This document shows, in pieces, positions 10,617 through 19,073 of a stretch of 64,000 nt of DNA. Every line of letters starts with the position of its first letter. The stretch's first letter is position 1. Source of the DNA: Verrucomicrobia bacterium LW23 (GTDB lineage Bacteria > Verrucomicrobiota > Verrucomicrobiia > Methylacidiphilales > UBA1321). Both the position numbers and the translations under genes were made by a program. The stretch covers positions 186,001-250,000 of the forward strand of contig QAZA01000050.1 in assembly GCA_003054695.1 (NCBI GenBank), given 5' to 3'. The notes beneath the pieces were generated by a model. That model had not been told where the DNA came from. It saw only the letters and a list, made by a program, of their open reading frames with translations, and ran no database searches.

Positions 10617-10883
10617 ATGGAAATATTCGCCACAGCTCCCGCCCTTCTCGCGGCTATCCCCGCCAGCGTGGAGCTGGCGATTAACCTCACGGTACTCTCG
10701 CTGGTGCTGCTCAGCTCCCTCCTCTGGGGCTGGATGCTCATCGATTGCCTGACCAAAGAGCCGCAGACAGAAAGCAACGAAAAGGTGCTCTGGATCGTCA
10801 TTATCGTCCTGGCGGGCTGCTTTGGCGCACTGGCGTACCTTATTATCCGCCGGCCGCAACGCATACGTCAGCATGGCAAGTAG
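10617..10883 (+). CDS. PLDc_N-like small membrane protein, paralogue 3
   Basis: An 88-aa protein: hydrophobic helix, WMLIDCLTKEPQTESNEKVL, second helix, and tail RRPQRIRQHGK. It is clearly the same family as the proteins at 8708 and 9274, but more divergent in the acidic loop. The ATG at 10617 is preferred; an upstream ATG at 10512 would overlap the hpnC-like gene. Proximity to the isoprenoid synthase suggests co-transcription. Function unknown. Confidence 0.8.
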   Translation: MEIFATAPALLAAIPASVELAINLTVLSLVLLSSLLWGWMLIDCLTKEPQTESNEKVLWIVIIVLAGCFGALAYLIIRRPQRIRQHGK

Positions 10884-10946
10884 CCCCCATCCATCTCGCT
10901 CACGGCTACCTTCCGCCTCCGAGTCAAAAGGCACGCCTTACATAGC

Positions 10947-10974
10947 TTGACACATCGCGCGGGCGCCCTAGAAT
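10947..10974 (+). promoter_or_regulatory. sigma70-type promoter of serA
   Basis: TTGACA (10947-10952), a 16-base spacer and TAGAAT (10969-10974) form a near-consensus promoter. The expected transcription start, about 6-7 bases after the -10, falls near 10981, leaving only about 6 bases before the serA ATG at 10987. Confidence 0.7.
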
Positions 10975-10986
10975 GGCCCCTTCCTT

Positions 10987-12582
10987 ATGAGCGATATTTT
11001 TCGGGTTTTGGCCCTCGACGGTGTTTCACCCACGGGCCTTTCGATGCTGGAGAGCACCGGGCGCATCTCGGTAACCGCCCAAAAAGGCGGCCTTAAAGAG
11101 CCAGAACTGCTCGCCGTCATTGCTGACTATGATGCCATCATTGTACGCAGCCAGACAAAGGTAACAGCCAAGGCTTTCGCCGCGGCGCCCCGCCTTAAAG
11201 TGGTGGGCCGCGCCGGCGTTGGCTACGACAACATCGACGTCGAGGCCGCCTCGGAGCGCGGCGTGGTGGTGATGAACACCCCCGGCGGCAACACCATCTC
11301 CACAGCGGAGCACACTTTCTCCCTCCTCCTCGCCCTCGCGCGATTCATCCCCCAGGCGCATGCCTCCGTGCAGGCCGGGCAGTGGGATCGCAAATCCTTC
11401 CAGGGCGTGGAGTTATGCAACAAAACACTCGGCATCATCGGCATGGGCCGCATCGGTGGCGAGGTCGCGCGCCGCGCCATCGGTTTCGGCATGCGCGTGA
11501 TGGCCTATGACCCGTACCTGGCCCACAGCCGCGCCCGCTCCATGCAGGTGGAGCTGGTCGACAACCTCGGGCCGCTGCTCGCCCAGTCGGATTTCATTAC
11601 CGTGCACATGCCGATGACGCCCGAAACCAAGGGCATCCTGAACGCCACGACCATCGCCCAATGCAAAAAGGGCGTGCGCCTCGTCAACTGCGCCCGCGGC
11701 GGCCTTATTGACGAAGCCGCACTTATCGAAGCCGTCAAGTCCGGCCACGTCGCCGGCGTCGCGCTCGACGTCTTCGAAACCGAGCCCCCGCCCGCCGACT
11801 TTGGCCTGCGCGGCCTGCCCAACGTCGTCTTTACCCCCCACCTGGGCGCCAGTACGGCGGAAGCGCAGGAAAGCGTCGGCATTGAAGTAGCCGAGCAGAT
11901 TCGCGACTACCTCGTCGACGGCGTCATCCGCAATGCCGTCAACGTGCCGAACGTCGACGTACGCGCGCTGGCTGTTCTTCGTCCGTATCTCTCTCTGGGC
12001 GAGAGACTTGGGCAGCTCATCAGCCAGCTGGCCCCGCCGCGGATCGATACGCTCACCGTCAACTACAGCGGCAAAGTGCGCGACTTCGACACCGGCCCGG
12101 TCACCCGCGCCGTCCTCCGCGGCCTGCTGCTGCACGCCGTAGGCCCCGTCAACGACGTCAGCGCCCCGCGCAAAGCTAAAGGCCTGGGCATCAACTACTC
12201 CGAGACGAAACTGAGCGAAGAAGGCGACTTTACCGAGCTCATCAGCGTCCAGGTCACCGCCGGCGACGTTAAACACGAAGTGGCGGGCACCTTCTTCGGC
12301 ACCCAGCCCCGCATCGTGCGCATCGACGGCCACACTCTCGACGCCAACCCCAACGGCATCCTCTTCATCATGGAAAACCGCGACCGCCCCGGCATTGTCG
12401 GCTGGATCGGCACCCTCCTCGGCAAACACCACATCAACATCGCCACCATGGCCCTCAGCCGCACCGAGCCCGGCAGCCGCGCCCTCAGCGTGCTTAACCT
12501 GGACTCCGCCCCCGGCGAAGAGGTGCTGAAGGAAATTACGGCCGATGAGGATATCTACTCGGTAAAAGTGGTTAAGCTGTAA
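10987..12582 (+). CDS. serA: D-3-phosphoglycerate dehydrogenase
   Basis: A 531-aa protein of the long SerA type, first step of the phosphorylated serine pathway (3-phosphoglycerate to phosphohydroxypyruvate, NAD). The Rossmann motif GIIGMGRIGGEVARRA is present, with the catalytic Arg in CARGGLIDE, Glu in VFETEPP and His in TPHLGAST. After residue ~320 comes the intervening (ASB-like) domain, and a C-terminal ACT domain begins near NRDRPGIVGWIGTLL, the serine-sensing module in many homologues. A strong promoter lies immediately upstream with almost no leader, and an intrinsic terminator follows, so it is probably a single-gene transcript. Confidence 0.96.
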   Translation: MSDIFRVLALDGVSPTGLSMLESTGRISVTAQKGGLKEPELLAVIADYDAIIVRSQTKVTAKAFAAAPRLKVVGRAGVGYDNIDVEAASERGVVVMNTPGGNTISTAEHTFSLLLALARFIPQAHASVQAGQWDRKSFQGVELCNKTLGIIGMGRIGGEVARRAIGFGMRVMAYDPYLAHSRARSMQVELVDNLGPLLAQSDFITVHMPMTPETKGILNATTIAQCKKGVRLVNCARGGLIDEAALIEAVKSGHVAGVALDVFETEPPPADFGLRGLPNVVFTPHLGASTAEAQESVGIEVAEQIRDYLVDGVIRNAVNVPNVDVRALAVLRPYLSLGERLGQLISQLAPPRIDTLTVNYSGKVRDFDTGPVTRAVLRGLLLHAVGPVNDVSAPRKAKGLGINYSETKLSEEGDFTELISVQVTAGDVKHEVAGTFFGTQPRIVRIDGHTLDANPNGILFIMENRDRPGIVGWIGTLLGKHHINIATMALSRTEPGSRALSVLNLDSAPGEEVLKEITADEDIYSVKVVKL

Positions 12583-12613
12583 AGAAGTCATCTATACCGA
12601 ATCCGTACATTCG

Positions 12614-12658
12614 AACGCCCGCATGCTGCCAGTTTCCTGGCGATGTGCGGGCGTTTTT
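12614..12658 (+). terminator. intrinsic terminator after serA
   Basis: AACGCCCGCA (12614-12623) pairs perfectly with TGCGGGCGTT (12646-12655) and is followed by a short T run. It lies 32 bases after the serA stop. Confidence 0.85.
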
Positions 12659-12681
12659 GTGCCGTCGAAGGCAGAGTTTGC

Positions 12682-13206
12682 TTAATCCCAGCCTTCCCCA
12701 ATAAGTATATAGTGAAAGATGCTCGGGTAGTCTCCAATGACTTTTCCTCCTGCAATTTCATAAATAACAGGATCGTGCTTTTTAACTCCAAACACATGAT
12801 CCCAATCTCTCATCACTATCATCATATCTCCAACAACTTTCTCCTGCTGTAAAAGCTGAGCAGATAATTCTGTTCCAGTTTCTTTAAACTGCACGCGCTC
12901 ATAGCATTGCAGGAAATTCCGGAGCCGCGGGTCCAGCAACTCCAGCTTCTCCTCCAGTTTTGAAGAAGGCTTGCCCGTGTAAGGAAAAAGCTCCGCAATT
13001 TCGGCAAGTCCATTCATGGCCTGCGCTTCTGCCTTCTCGTGTGTGAGTCTGCGAATCGCATTTTGCTGCTCCATAATGGATTCATACATAAGCCTTTGGC
13101 GCTTCATTGCATCAACCATTGCCCTGATCAACCGAATCGTCTGATACATCAGCAGACACGCCCCAACCAGCGCCACAGCGGCGACAAACCACGTTCCAGG
13201 ACTCAT
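12682..13206 (-). CDS. hypothetical protein with N-terminal membrane anchor
   Basis: A 174-aa protein with a transmembrane helix at residues ~6-24 (WFVAAVALVGACLLMYQTI), then a charged helical segment likely to form a coiled coil (MVDAMKRQRLMYESIMEQQ onwards), and a soluble C-terminal part ending FHYILIGEGWD. Its ATG overlaps the stop of the ankyrin gene by four bases (ATGA), so the two are translationally coupled. The C-terminal half has the feel of a SMI1/KNR4 or immunity-like domain, but I cannot support a family call. Confidence 0.65.
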   Translation of the reverse strand: MSPGTWFVAAVALVGACLLMYQTIRLIRAMVDAMKRQRLMYESIMEQQNAIRRLTHEKAEAQAMNGLAEIAELFPYTGKPSSKLEEKLELLDPRLRNFLQCYERVQFKETGTELSAQLLQQEKVVGDMMIVMRDWDHVFGVKKHDPVIYEIAGGKVIGDYPSIFHYILIGEGWD

Positions 13207-14495
13207 CTGGATCGCCCCCTCTCTTCCACCAGCGCCGCAGCCGCCCTGTTCACCCAGCGGCGTTCGTGAAATTGCGCCGCGTACTCCACGGGCGTAACGT
13301 TGTGGAATTCATGCACCGTCTCGTCGTCCACAAACCGCAATCCCTTGCGCAACGTGGTGCGGGTGTGAGGGTTAGCGCCGTTGTCCAGAAGCAGTTTTGC
13401 GAAGGAAACATCGTCCTTTCCGCCACCCAGATTCATCTGCGTCACCACTGCGTTAAAGAGCGGCGTGTGCCCGCCAAAGCCTTCGGCGTCCACCAGCGCG
13501 GGAGCATTGACATCCGCGCCCTTGCTAATCAGCCACTGTGCAATCTCCAGCTCGCCGAAATCGATGCACATGTGCAGCAACGTGCAGCCAGCAATCGGCG
13601 TTCCGTGCAGCCCAAGCGTCTCGTCCTCGTGACACCCCACCTCCAACGGATAAATCTCTCTGTACCCAAATCGCCGGTGCGGAAGCTCCGGATCAGCACG
13701 CAAGTGCTTCTCCAGCAAGTCCATACGGCCGCGGTGGAGAGCCATAACCGGCGTGTCCGGCAACGCCACCCCCTGCGCGGCGCATATCTCCAGGCACCCG
13801 TGCTTGCCCCTGGGATTGCGGCAATAGGTCTCCAGCAGCAGCGCCGTCGGCGCCAGCCGGTCCCCATCCTTGTCGCATAGCTCCAGCCCCAGGTCGACAA
13901 CCAGCATGCGCAGGCCGTCCGCATTCTGCGTCTCGCATGGCCCCATCACCTCGCCGCGTTCCGGCACGGCGCCGTTCGCCAGCAGCCAGCGCGCCGTCTC
14001 CAGCTTGCCCTGCAGGCAAACGCGGCCAAACGCGTGCTGATAATCCGTGGCGCCCAGCCCGGCCAGCATCTCGATCATCGGCAAATGCCCCAGGTTAGAC
14101 GCATAGGCCATCGGCGACCCCCAGTTTCCCGGTACACCACGTGCATCTTCGTGCAACAAGCTTGGGTTCTCGAGTACAAGTTGCCGAACTGCCGCGACAT
14201 CGTGTCGCATTAACCCGTCCGTCATCCGGCAAGCCAGCACCAGCCGCGGCCACGACGCAAGCCCGTACGCCCGTGCCAGCGCCAACTGCGCATCCGACAG
14301 CTTTGCATTCCGCGCCGGATCGGCGACCTCCCGCGGATGAAACGCGTTAAACTCCTCTACCGCAGCAACTTCCCCTCGCTGCACCGCTGCCAGCAAATCC
14401 TTGGCCTGGCGCTTCAGCTGCTCCAGATCCGGCCTCACCGGCATGTGACGGCTCGGCTTGCGCCCCTGCACCCGCGTCTCCTTCGACTCGCTCAT
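13203..14495 (-). CDS. ankyrin-repeat protein
   Basis: A 430-aa protein. After a basic N-terminus (RPDLEQLKRQAKDLLAAV) come several ankyrin-type helices: GSPMAYASNLGHLPMIEML, LQGKLETARWLLANGA, CTLLHMCIDFGELEIAQWL, SKGADVNAPA and HTPLFNAVVTQMN with LLLDNGANPH. It has no signal peptide or membrane helix, so it is probably a cytosolic protein-binding scaffold. The downstream gene starts within its stop codon, implying a two-protein module with a membrane-anchored partner. The target is unknown. Confidence 0.85.
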   Translation of the reverse strand: MSESKETRVQGRKPSRHMPVRPDLEQLKRQAKDLLAAVQRGEVAAVEEFNAFHPREVADPARNAKLSDAQLALARAYGLASWPRLVLACRMTDGLMRHDVAAVRQLVLENPSLLHEDARGVPGNWGSPMAYASNLGHLPMIEMLAGLGATDYQHAFGRVCLQGKLETARWLLANGAVPERGEVMGPCETQNADGLRMLVVDLGLELCDKDGDRLAPTALLLETYCRNPRGKHGCLEICAAQGVALPDTPVMALHRGRMDLLEKHLRADPELPHRRFGYREIYPLEVGCHEDETLGLHGTPIAGCTLLHMCIDFGELEIAQWLISKGADVNAPALVDAEGFGGHTPLFNAVVTQMNLGGGKDDVSFAKLLLDNGANPHTRTTLRKGLRFVDDETVHEFHNVTPVEYAAQFHERRWVNRAAAALVEERGRSR

Positions 14496-14705
14496 AGCAC
14501 TCTCCTTTCATTAGCGCCCATAATCCGCATGCAGGGCTGAAAGAAGGTTCATCGGCGAACCCGTCATGTATGTAGTGATTCAGGTGATCTCGGATCTTCC
14601 CGCGGACTGGCGGCGCCCTGAAAGCGCGCTGTTGTGAGCCTTAGCCGCTACCCTCCTCCAAGTCAAACGGAATCGCGCTTACATCTATAACCAGCTGATT
14701 TTAAG

Positions 14706-15686
14706 CTACTTATCGCTAGCGGCTTTCTCCGGCCCATTCTCCACAAACAGCTCCCTCATACGCCGGCGCACATGTTTGTCGCCTGGCAGATTCACCTTGG
14801 CCGGGCCGCCCACCGCCACCATTGCCGCCACCTCCTCCACATGGCGCCGCCGCAGCCCGGCAACGCCACGGGCCAGCAGCCAGGCCCATATAATGCGACG
14901 CAATGCGAACTCCGGCTGCGCGCGTAAGTCTTTCACGCTCAACTTCTCACACATGGCCCACGGCTTGCAGATCGCGTCCAGCCACTCCTGTTCATCGCGG
15001 CGCGTCGCCGCAAAATCCAGCAACTTGCCCCTGACATGCGGCCCGCCGATCGCCTCCAGCAGGGGCACCAGATCGTGGCGAAGCCGATTGCGCAGATGCG
15101 CGCCATCCAGATTCGTTGCATCCTCTTTCCAGTCAATGCGTTGCAGTTGCGCGTAGGCCTCAATTTCCCGACGCCACACCCCCAGCCACGGCCGGTGTAC
15201 ACGCAGGACAACTTCCCGTCCGTCCGTCGTCACCCGCATGGTCGAGGTTTCGCGCATGCCCACGGCGCCCGATCCCCCTCCTCGCAACATTTGCAGCAAC
15301 AATGTTTCCACCTGATCGTCGGCGTGATGGGCCAGCACCAGATCCTCGCAGCCCAGCTCCACCGCCTGCTGCGCAAAAAAGGCATAGCGTTGCCGGCGCG
15401 CCTCGTCCTCCCTTTGCCGCGCAGGCGCGGGATGAGCCGCGCCGGAGCGAAACTGCAGCCCCAGCCGGGCGGCCAGCTCCCCGACAAAAGCGGGATCTTC
15501 CGCGGCGGCCGGACCCCATCCGTGATCATAATGTGTGACAACCGGCCGCGAACCCGCAGCAACCAGCGCGTGCACTAATGTGCAGGAATCAATACCGCCG
15601 GAGACCCCCACCATGGCCGATACAGGCAGCGAACCTTTCTCCAATGCCTCTCGCAAAACGAGGACTAGCCGTGCCGAATCCCCCAT
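14706..15686 (-). CDS. tilS: tRNA(Ile)-lysidine synthase
   Basis: The PP-loop ATP-pyrophosphatase motif SGGIDS lies near the N-terminus, followed by LAHHADDQVETLLLQMLRGGG, the signature of TilS. The enzyme adds lysine to C34 of tRNA-Ile(CAU), converting it from an AUG to an AUA reader. I place the start at 15686 because AGAAGGATG precedes it as a ribosome-binding site; longer frames run back through a tRNA gene and cannot be protein. At 326 aa it is near the short end of the family, lacking an extended C-terminal domain. The CAU tRNA is on the same strand 83 bases upstream, so both may share one transcript. Confidence 0.93.
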   Translation of the reverse strand: MGDSARLVLVLREALEKGSLPVSAMVGVSGGIDSCTLVHALVAAGSRPVVTHYDHGWGPAAAEDPAFVGELAARLGLQFRSGAAHPAPARQREDEARRQRYAFFAQQAVELGCEDLVLAHHADDQVETLLLQMLRGGGSGAVGMRETSTMRVTTDGREVVLRVHRPWLGVWRREIEAYAQLQRIDWKEDATNLDGAHLRNRLRHDLVPLLEAIGGPHVRGKLLDFAATRRDEQEWLDAICKPWAMCEKLSVKDLRAQPEFALRRIIWAWLLARGVAGLRRRHVEEVAAMVAVGGPAKVNLPGDKHVRRRMRELFVENGPEKAASDK

Positions 15687-15769
15687 AAAATCGCATCCTT
15701 CTAACAAGCTGCCGCACAAATACTTATGGCCTGGCGCTTGCCAGCTTCCGGGAGACTCCGGACCACCCA

Positions 15770-15844
15770 TGGTACCAGGGGAGAGAATTGAACTCTCGAC
15801 CAAGGGCTTATGAGTCCCCTGCTCTACCTCTGAGCTACCCTGGC
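15770..15844 (-). tRNA. tRNA with CAU anticodon (Met or Ile2)
   Basis: The reverse strand folds into a full cloverleaf: acceptor GCCAGGG/CCCTGGT, D arm GCTC...GAGC, anticodon loop CTCATAA, T arm GAGAG-TTCAATT-CTCTC, discriminator A and an encoded CCA. The anticodon is CAU. It lacks the C1-A72 mismatch of initiator tRNA, so it is elongator Met or tRNA-Ile(CAU). The body around the anticodon fits both; the adjacent tilS gene argues mildly for Ile. Oddities are a G1-U72 terminal pair and an A31-G39 mismatch. Confidence 0.95.
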
Positions 15845-16162
15845 TTATGGAAAGAAACCTAAAATCCTCGAGACCGCCACGCAACGCCAACAATAGTCCG
15901 CGAACCTGTGCGACCGAGGAATTTCGACTCTATACTTTCCGGAGTTAAAGGCAAGCAGAAATCGCGCAATATTTTCCTGCGATAATTTGTCGCCAGCAAC
16001 CTCCGAACGCCCCATGCTGTTGGCACGGTCCCTCGCACGTCCGATGCAGGCACTTCCATAACAAAAGTCAGCTCAGGCCATTACATCTGGCACACATCTT
16101 TCTCTCTTCATTACCTCGCCACTGCACAGCAATCCTACCTGGAGACTCCGGACACCTGACTT
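15845..16162. other. intergenic region between the CAU tRNA and pfk
   Basis: These 318 bases separate divergent units. No convincing gene was found. It should contain the promoter for the tRNA/tilS unit (minus strand) and that for the phosphofructokinase gene, but I see no clear consensus boxes. Confidence 0.4.
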
Positions 16163-17476
16163 ATGAGTGAATTGAAAGCAGCCGACCTCATTATTCGCTC
16201 CCTTGGAGAGCGCACAATAACCTCTCCCCTGGAGAAGTTTTTCAGCCAGATGGGCTCCGACCACGCCTTTTACGAAGATGACAATCGCATCGCCGTATAT
16301 CACAGGCTGGGCAAAATAATGCAGGGCGACGAGATCCCATGCTTCGAATCCGCAGGACCACGCCGCAATATTTACTTCAAGCCCTCAGAGGTAAAGATCG
16401 GTATCATAACCTGCGGCGGCATTTGTCCGGGCCTTAACGATGTGATCCGCGCCCTGTTCATGCAGGCCCACTACCGGTACGGCGTGCCGGAGGTGTATGG
16501 CATACCCTATGGCTATGAAGGACTTGTGCCGGAATTTGGGCATCGGCTGATCAAACTGACGCCCGAGTACGTCAGCAGTATTCACACTTTTGGCGGCACG
16601 GCTATCGGCACCTCGCGCGGCCCGCAAAGTGTTAAAGTGATGGTGGATCGCCTGCAGGAAATCGGAATTAACATGCTGTTTGTTATCGGCGGCGATGGCT
16701 CCCAGCGCGGAGCCATGGCGATTGAGGCGGAAGCGACCAGCCGCGGTTGTAAAATGGTGGTCGTCGGCGTCCCCAAAACCATCGATAACGACCTGATTTA
16801 TATGGACAAAAGCTTTGGCTACGAGACGGCGTGTGCCGCCGCGGTCAACGCCATTCAATCCGCACACACCGAAGCTCGCAGCGCGCGCAACGGTGTTGGT
16901 CTTGTCAAGTTGATGGGGCGTCACTCCGGCTTTATCGCAAGCTCGGCAGCCATCGCCAGCGGCGATGTTAACTGCGTGTTGATTCCCGAAACACCCTTCG
17001 TCCTCGAAGGTGACAATGGGCTGCTGGAGTATATCCGTCAGCGCGTCAACAAGCGCCACCACGCTGTAGTGATTGTGGCGGAGGGCGCCGGGCAGGAGCT
17101 CTTCCAGAAATCGGGCGTAACGGACGCCTCAGGCAACACTAAGTTGCATGACATTGGCACCTTCCTCAAGGGGCAGATTGAGGACTACTTCCGCAAATGC
17201 AAGACGGAGCTGAATCTGAAGTACATCGACCCCAGCTACATCATCCGTTCCGTCGCCGCCTCGCCTCAGGATCGCATCTACTGCATGCGCCTGGGGCAGG
17301 CCGCGGTGCACGCCGCCATGGCGGGCAAAACCGGGCTGGTGGTCGCGCGGTGGCATGGCGCCTATGTGCACGTGCCCATGAATGTTGTTACCTCTCGCCG
17401 CCGCACCGTCGACCCCGGCGGAGATCTCTGGCTTTCCGTCCTGGAGTCCACAGGTCAGCCAGCCCGATTCTTCTAG
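16163..17476 (+). CDS. pfk: 6-phosphofructokinase, plant-type (ATP-dependent)
   Basis: A 437-aa protein. GIITCGGICPGLNDVIR begins the phosphofructokinase core, with a ~75-residue N-terminal extension. The nucleotide-binding loop reads GGDGSQRGA (about residue 176), and the catalytic segment is PKTIDND (about 204), followed by MGRHSGFIA. GGDG instead of GGDD points to ATP as phosphoryl donor, while PKTIDND is shared with plant-type PFKs and PPi-dependent enzymes. The remaining motifs (KYIDPSYIIRS, AVHAAMAGKTG) match plant ATP-PFKs best. It commits fructose-6-phosphate to glycolysis. The context is monocistronic. Confidence 0.92.
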   Translation: MSELKAADLIIRSLGERTITSPLEKFFSQMGSDHAFYEDDNRIAVYHRLGKIMQGDEIPCFESAGPRRNIYFKPSEVKIGIITCGGICPGLNDVIRALFMQAHYRYGVPEVYGIPYGYEGLVPEFGHRLIKLTPEYVSSIHTFGGTAIGTSRGPQSVKVMVDRLQEIGINMLFVIGGDGSQRGAMAIEAEATSRGCKMVVVGVPKTIDNDLIYMDKSFGYETACAAAVNAIQSAHTEARSARNGVGLVKLMGRHSGFIASSAAIASGDVNCVLIPETPFVLEGDNGLLEYIRQRVNKRHHAVVIVAEGAGQELFQKSGVTDASGNTKLHDIGTFLKGQIEDYFRKCKTELNLKYIDPSYIIRSVAASPQDRIYCMRLGQAAVHAAMAGKTGLVVARWHGAYVHVPMNVVTSRRRTVDPGGDLWLSVLESTGQPARFF

Positions 17477-17536
17477 CTTTTGCCCCAGGCGCGGCATCCG
17501 CAGCGCCGCCCGCCCAACCTCCACGCGCCACGTCGA

Positions 17537-18973
17537 TTAGGAGGTTGCGCCGGGATGCGCTGCGGTTTCCGCGCGATACGCCCTTGCCAGCAGGGAGATG
17601 GGATGCGCGACCTGCATGGTACTCCCCTCCTCACGTAACCCGTTGATAAGCTGAAGCATGCAGCCGGGATTGGCAGTCGCTACCACTGAGGCGCCGCTCG
17701 CCTTGAGATGACCCAGCTTTCTATCCAGAAGCTTCCGCGACATTTCGGGCTGAGTGATGTTGTAAATGCCAGCGCTGCCGCAACACCAGGTGGACTCGCC
17801 CAGTTCTCGCAGGTGGGTCCCGGGAATCGCTTTCAGCACCTCGCGAGGCTGCTTGGTAATCTTTTGCCCATGGCAAAGGTGGCATGCCTCATGATAAGTT
17901 ACACTGCTGCAGGAGGATGCGGAAACTTCCCCGGCCGGCGTCGCGCTCCGGGGCGTCCTGAATCCCGTCTCCGCCAGGTACTCGTGAATGTCCCTCAACT
18001 TTCGCGACCAGACGACGGCGCGTGCATAATATTGCGTATCTCCTTCCAGCAATCGGTCGTAGTGCTTCAGATGAGACCCACAGCCCGCAGCGTTCGTAAT
18101 AATAGCGTCAAGTCCTTCGACATCAAAGAGATCAATATTTCGCCTGGCAAGTTCTCGCGCTGTTTTCAGATCGCCATTGTGCCCGTGTAGCGATCCGCAA
18201 CAAAACTGTTCATTTGGCGTATACACTTCGCATCCATTGGCAAGCAAGACATCCGCCGTATCGCGATTAACCTCAGAAAAAATGACGTCCTGTACACAAC
18301 CCGTCAACAGTCCCACACGCCTCCGGCCCTTACCTTCGGCGCCAGCCTCCGAGAAAGGCCGCTCAACAGTAGCGATCAACTCGTCCGAAAACGCGTCGCG
18401 CACCTCCGGAGTTTGCTTCTCCAGATTACGATAGCGGAGGGGTAACAGCTTCGTAAGCCCCGCATTGCGAACGACTTGCTGAAGGCCGCTTTGCTGGTAA
18501 AAGCGCAGGGTCCGGCCCAGGGCACGAAGGAGCGGCGGCTGCGTAAAAAGAATTCGAAGTACGCTGTTACGAATCACTTCGCGCTGCGGGTTGGCAAGAA
18601 CTCCGCTGCGCTCCACCTCGGCACGCGCCACCTCAAACAGGTGCGTGTAGTCCACACCGGCGGGGCAGGCCGTTTCGCAGGCCAGGCAGCCCAGGCAAAA
18701 ATACATCTCGTCGCCAAACGCTTTTGTCGCATCGAGGTTGCCATCCGCAATGCTGCGCATCAACGAGATACGTCCACGGGGGCTGTTGCGCTCCAGTCGC
18801 GTCGCATCATACGTGGGACATGTCGGAAGACACATGCCACAATGCATGCACTGTTGCACCACCGCGTAATCAAGCTCGCGAAGCAGATTGCCGGCAGATT
18901 CCGCGAATCCGGGCTTAGCCGTTGATTGCAAGGGTGTTACACCAGGCGTGGCGTGGGTTGACGGTGCGTGCAT
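17537..18973 (-). CDS. glcF: glycolate oxidase iron-sulfur subunit
   Basis: The protein has two ferredoxin-type 4Fe-4S motifs near the N-terminus (CMHCGMCLPTCP and CLGCLACETACP) and two later cysteine-rich CCG domains (FCCGSLHG and WCCGSAG, with CHLCHG between). This is the GlcF/heterodisulfide-reductase-like architecture that passes electrons from a FAD subunit to the quinone pool. The flavin subunits GlcD and GlcE are not in the window, so the substrate (glycolate, lactate or another 2-hydroxyacid) is inferred. I chose the ATG at 18973 over upstream starts that would run into the divergent hemB leader. The hemB gene starts 100 bases away on the other strand. Confidence 0.85.
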   Translation of the reverse strand: MHAPSTHATPGVTPLQSTAKPGFAESAGNLLRELDYAVVQQCMHCGMCLPTCPTYDATRLERNSPRGRISLMRSIADGNLDATKAFGDEMYFCLGCLACETACPAGVDYTHLFEVARAEVERSGVLANPQREVIRNSVLRILFTQPPLLRALGRTLRFYQQSGLQQVVRNAGLTKLLPLRYRNLEKQTPEVRDAFSDELIATVERPFSEAGAEGKGRRRVGLLTGCVQDVIFSEVNRDTADVLLANGCEVYTPNEQFCCGSLHGHNGDLKTARELARRNIDLFDVEGLDAIITNAAGCGSHLKHYDRLLEGDTQYYARAVVWSRKLRDIHEYLAETGFRTPRSATPAGEVSASSCSSVTYHEACHLCHGQKITKQPREVLKAIPGTHLRELGESTWCCGSAGIYNITQPEMSRKLLDRKLGHLKASGASVVATANPGCMLQLINGLREEGSTMQVAHPISLLARAYRAETAAHPGATS

Positions 18974-19073
18974 CTTTATGATGCTACCGTTAAATCTACG
19001 CCAATGCATCTTTTTCTTTGCGTGGCCTCCCGCTAATTGGATTTGGCGGCACGGCATTTCCCGCTATATTTCC

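Noticed and set aside
15687-15893. Longer N-terminus for tilS
   Set aside because: The extension would translate through the tRNA gene at 15770-15844.
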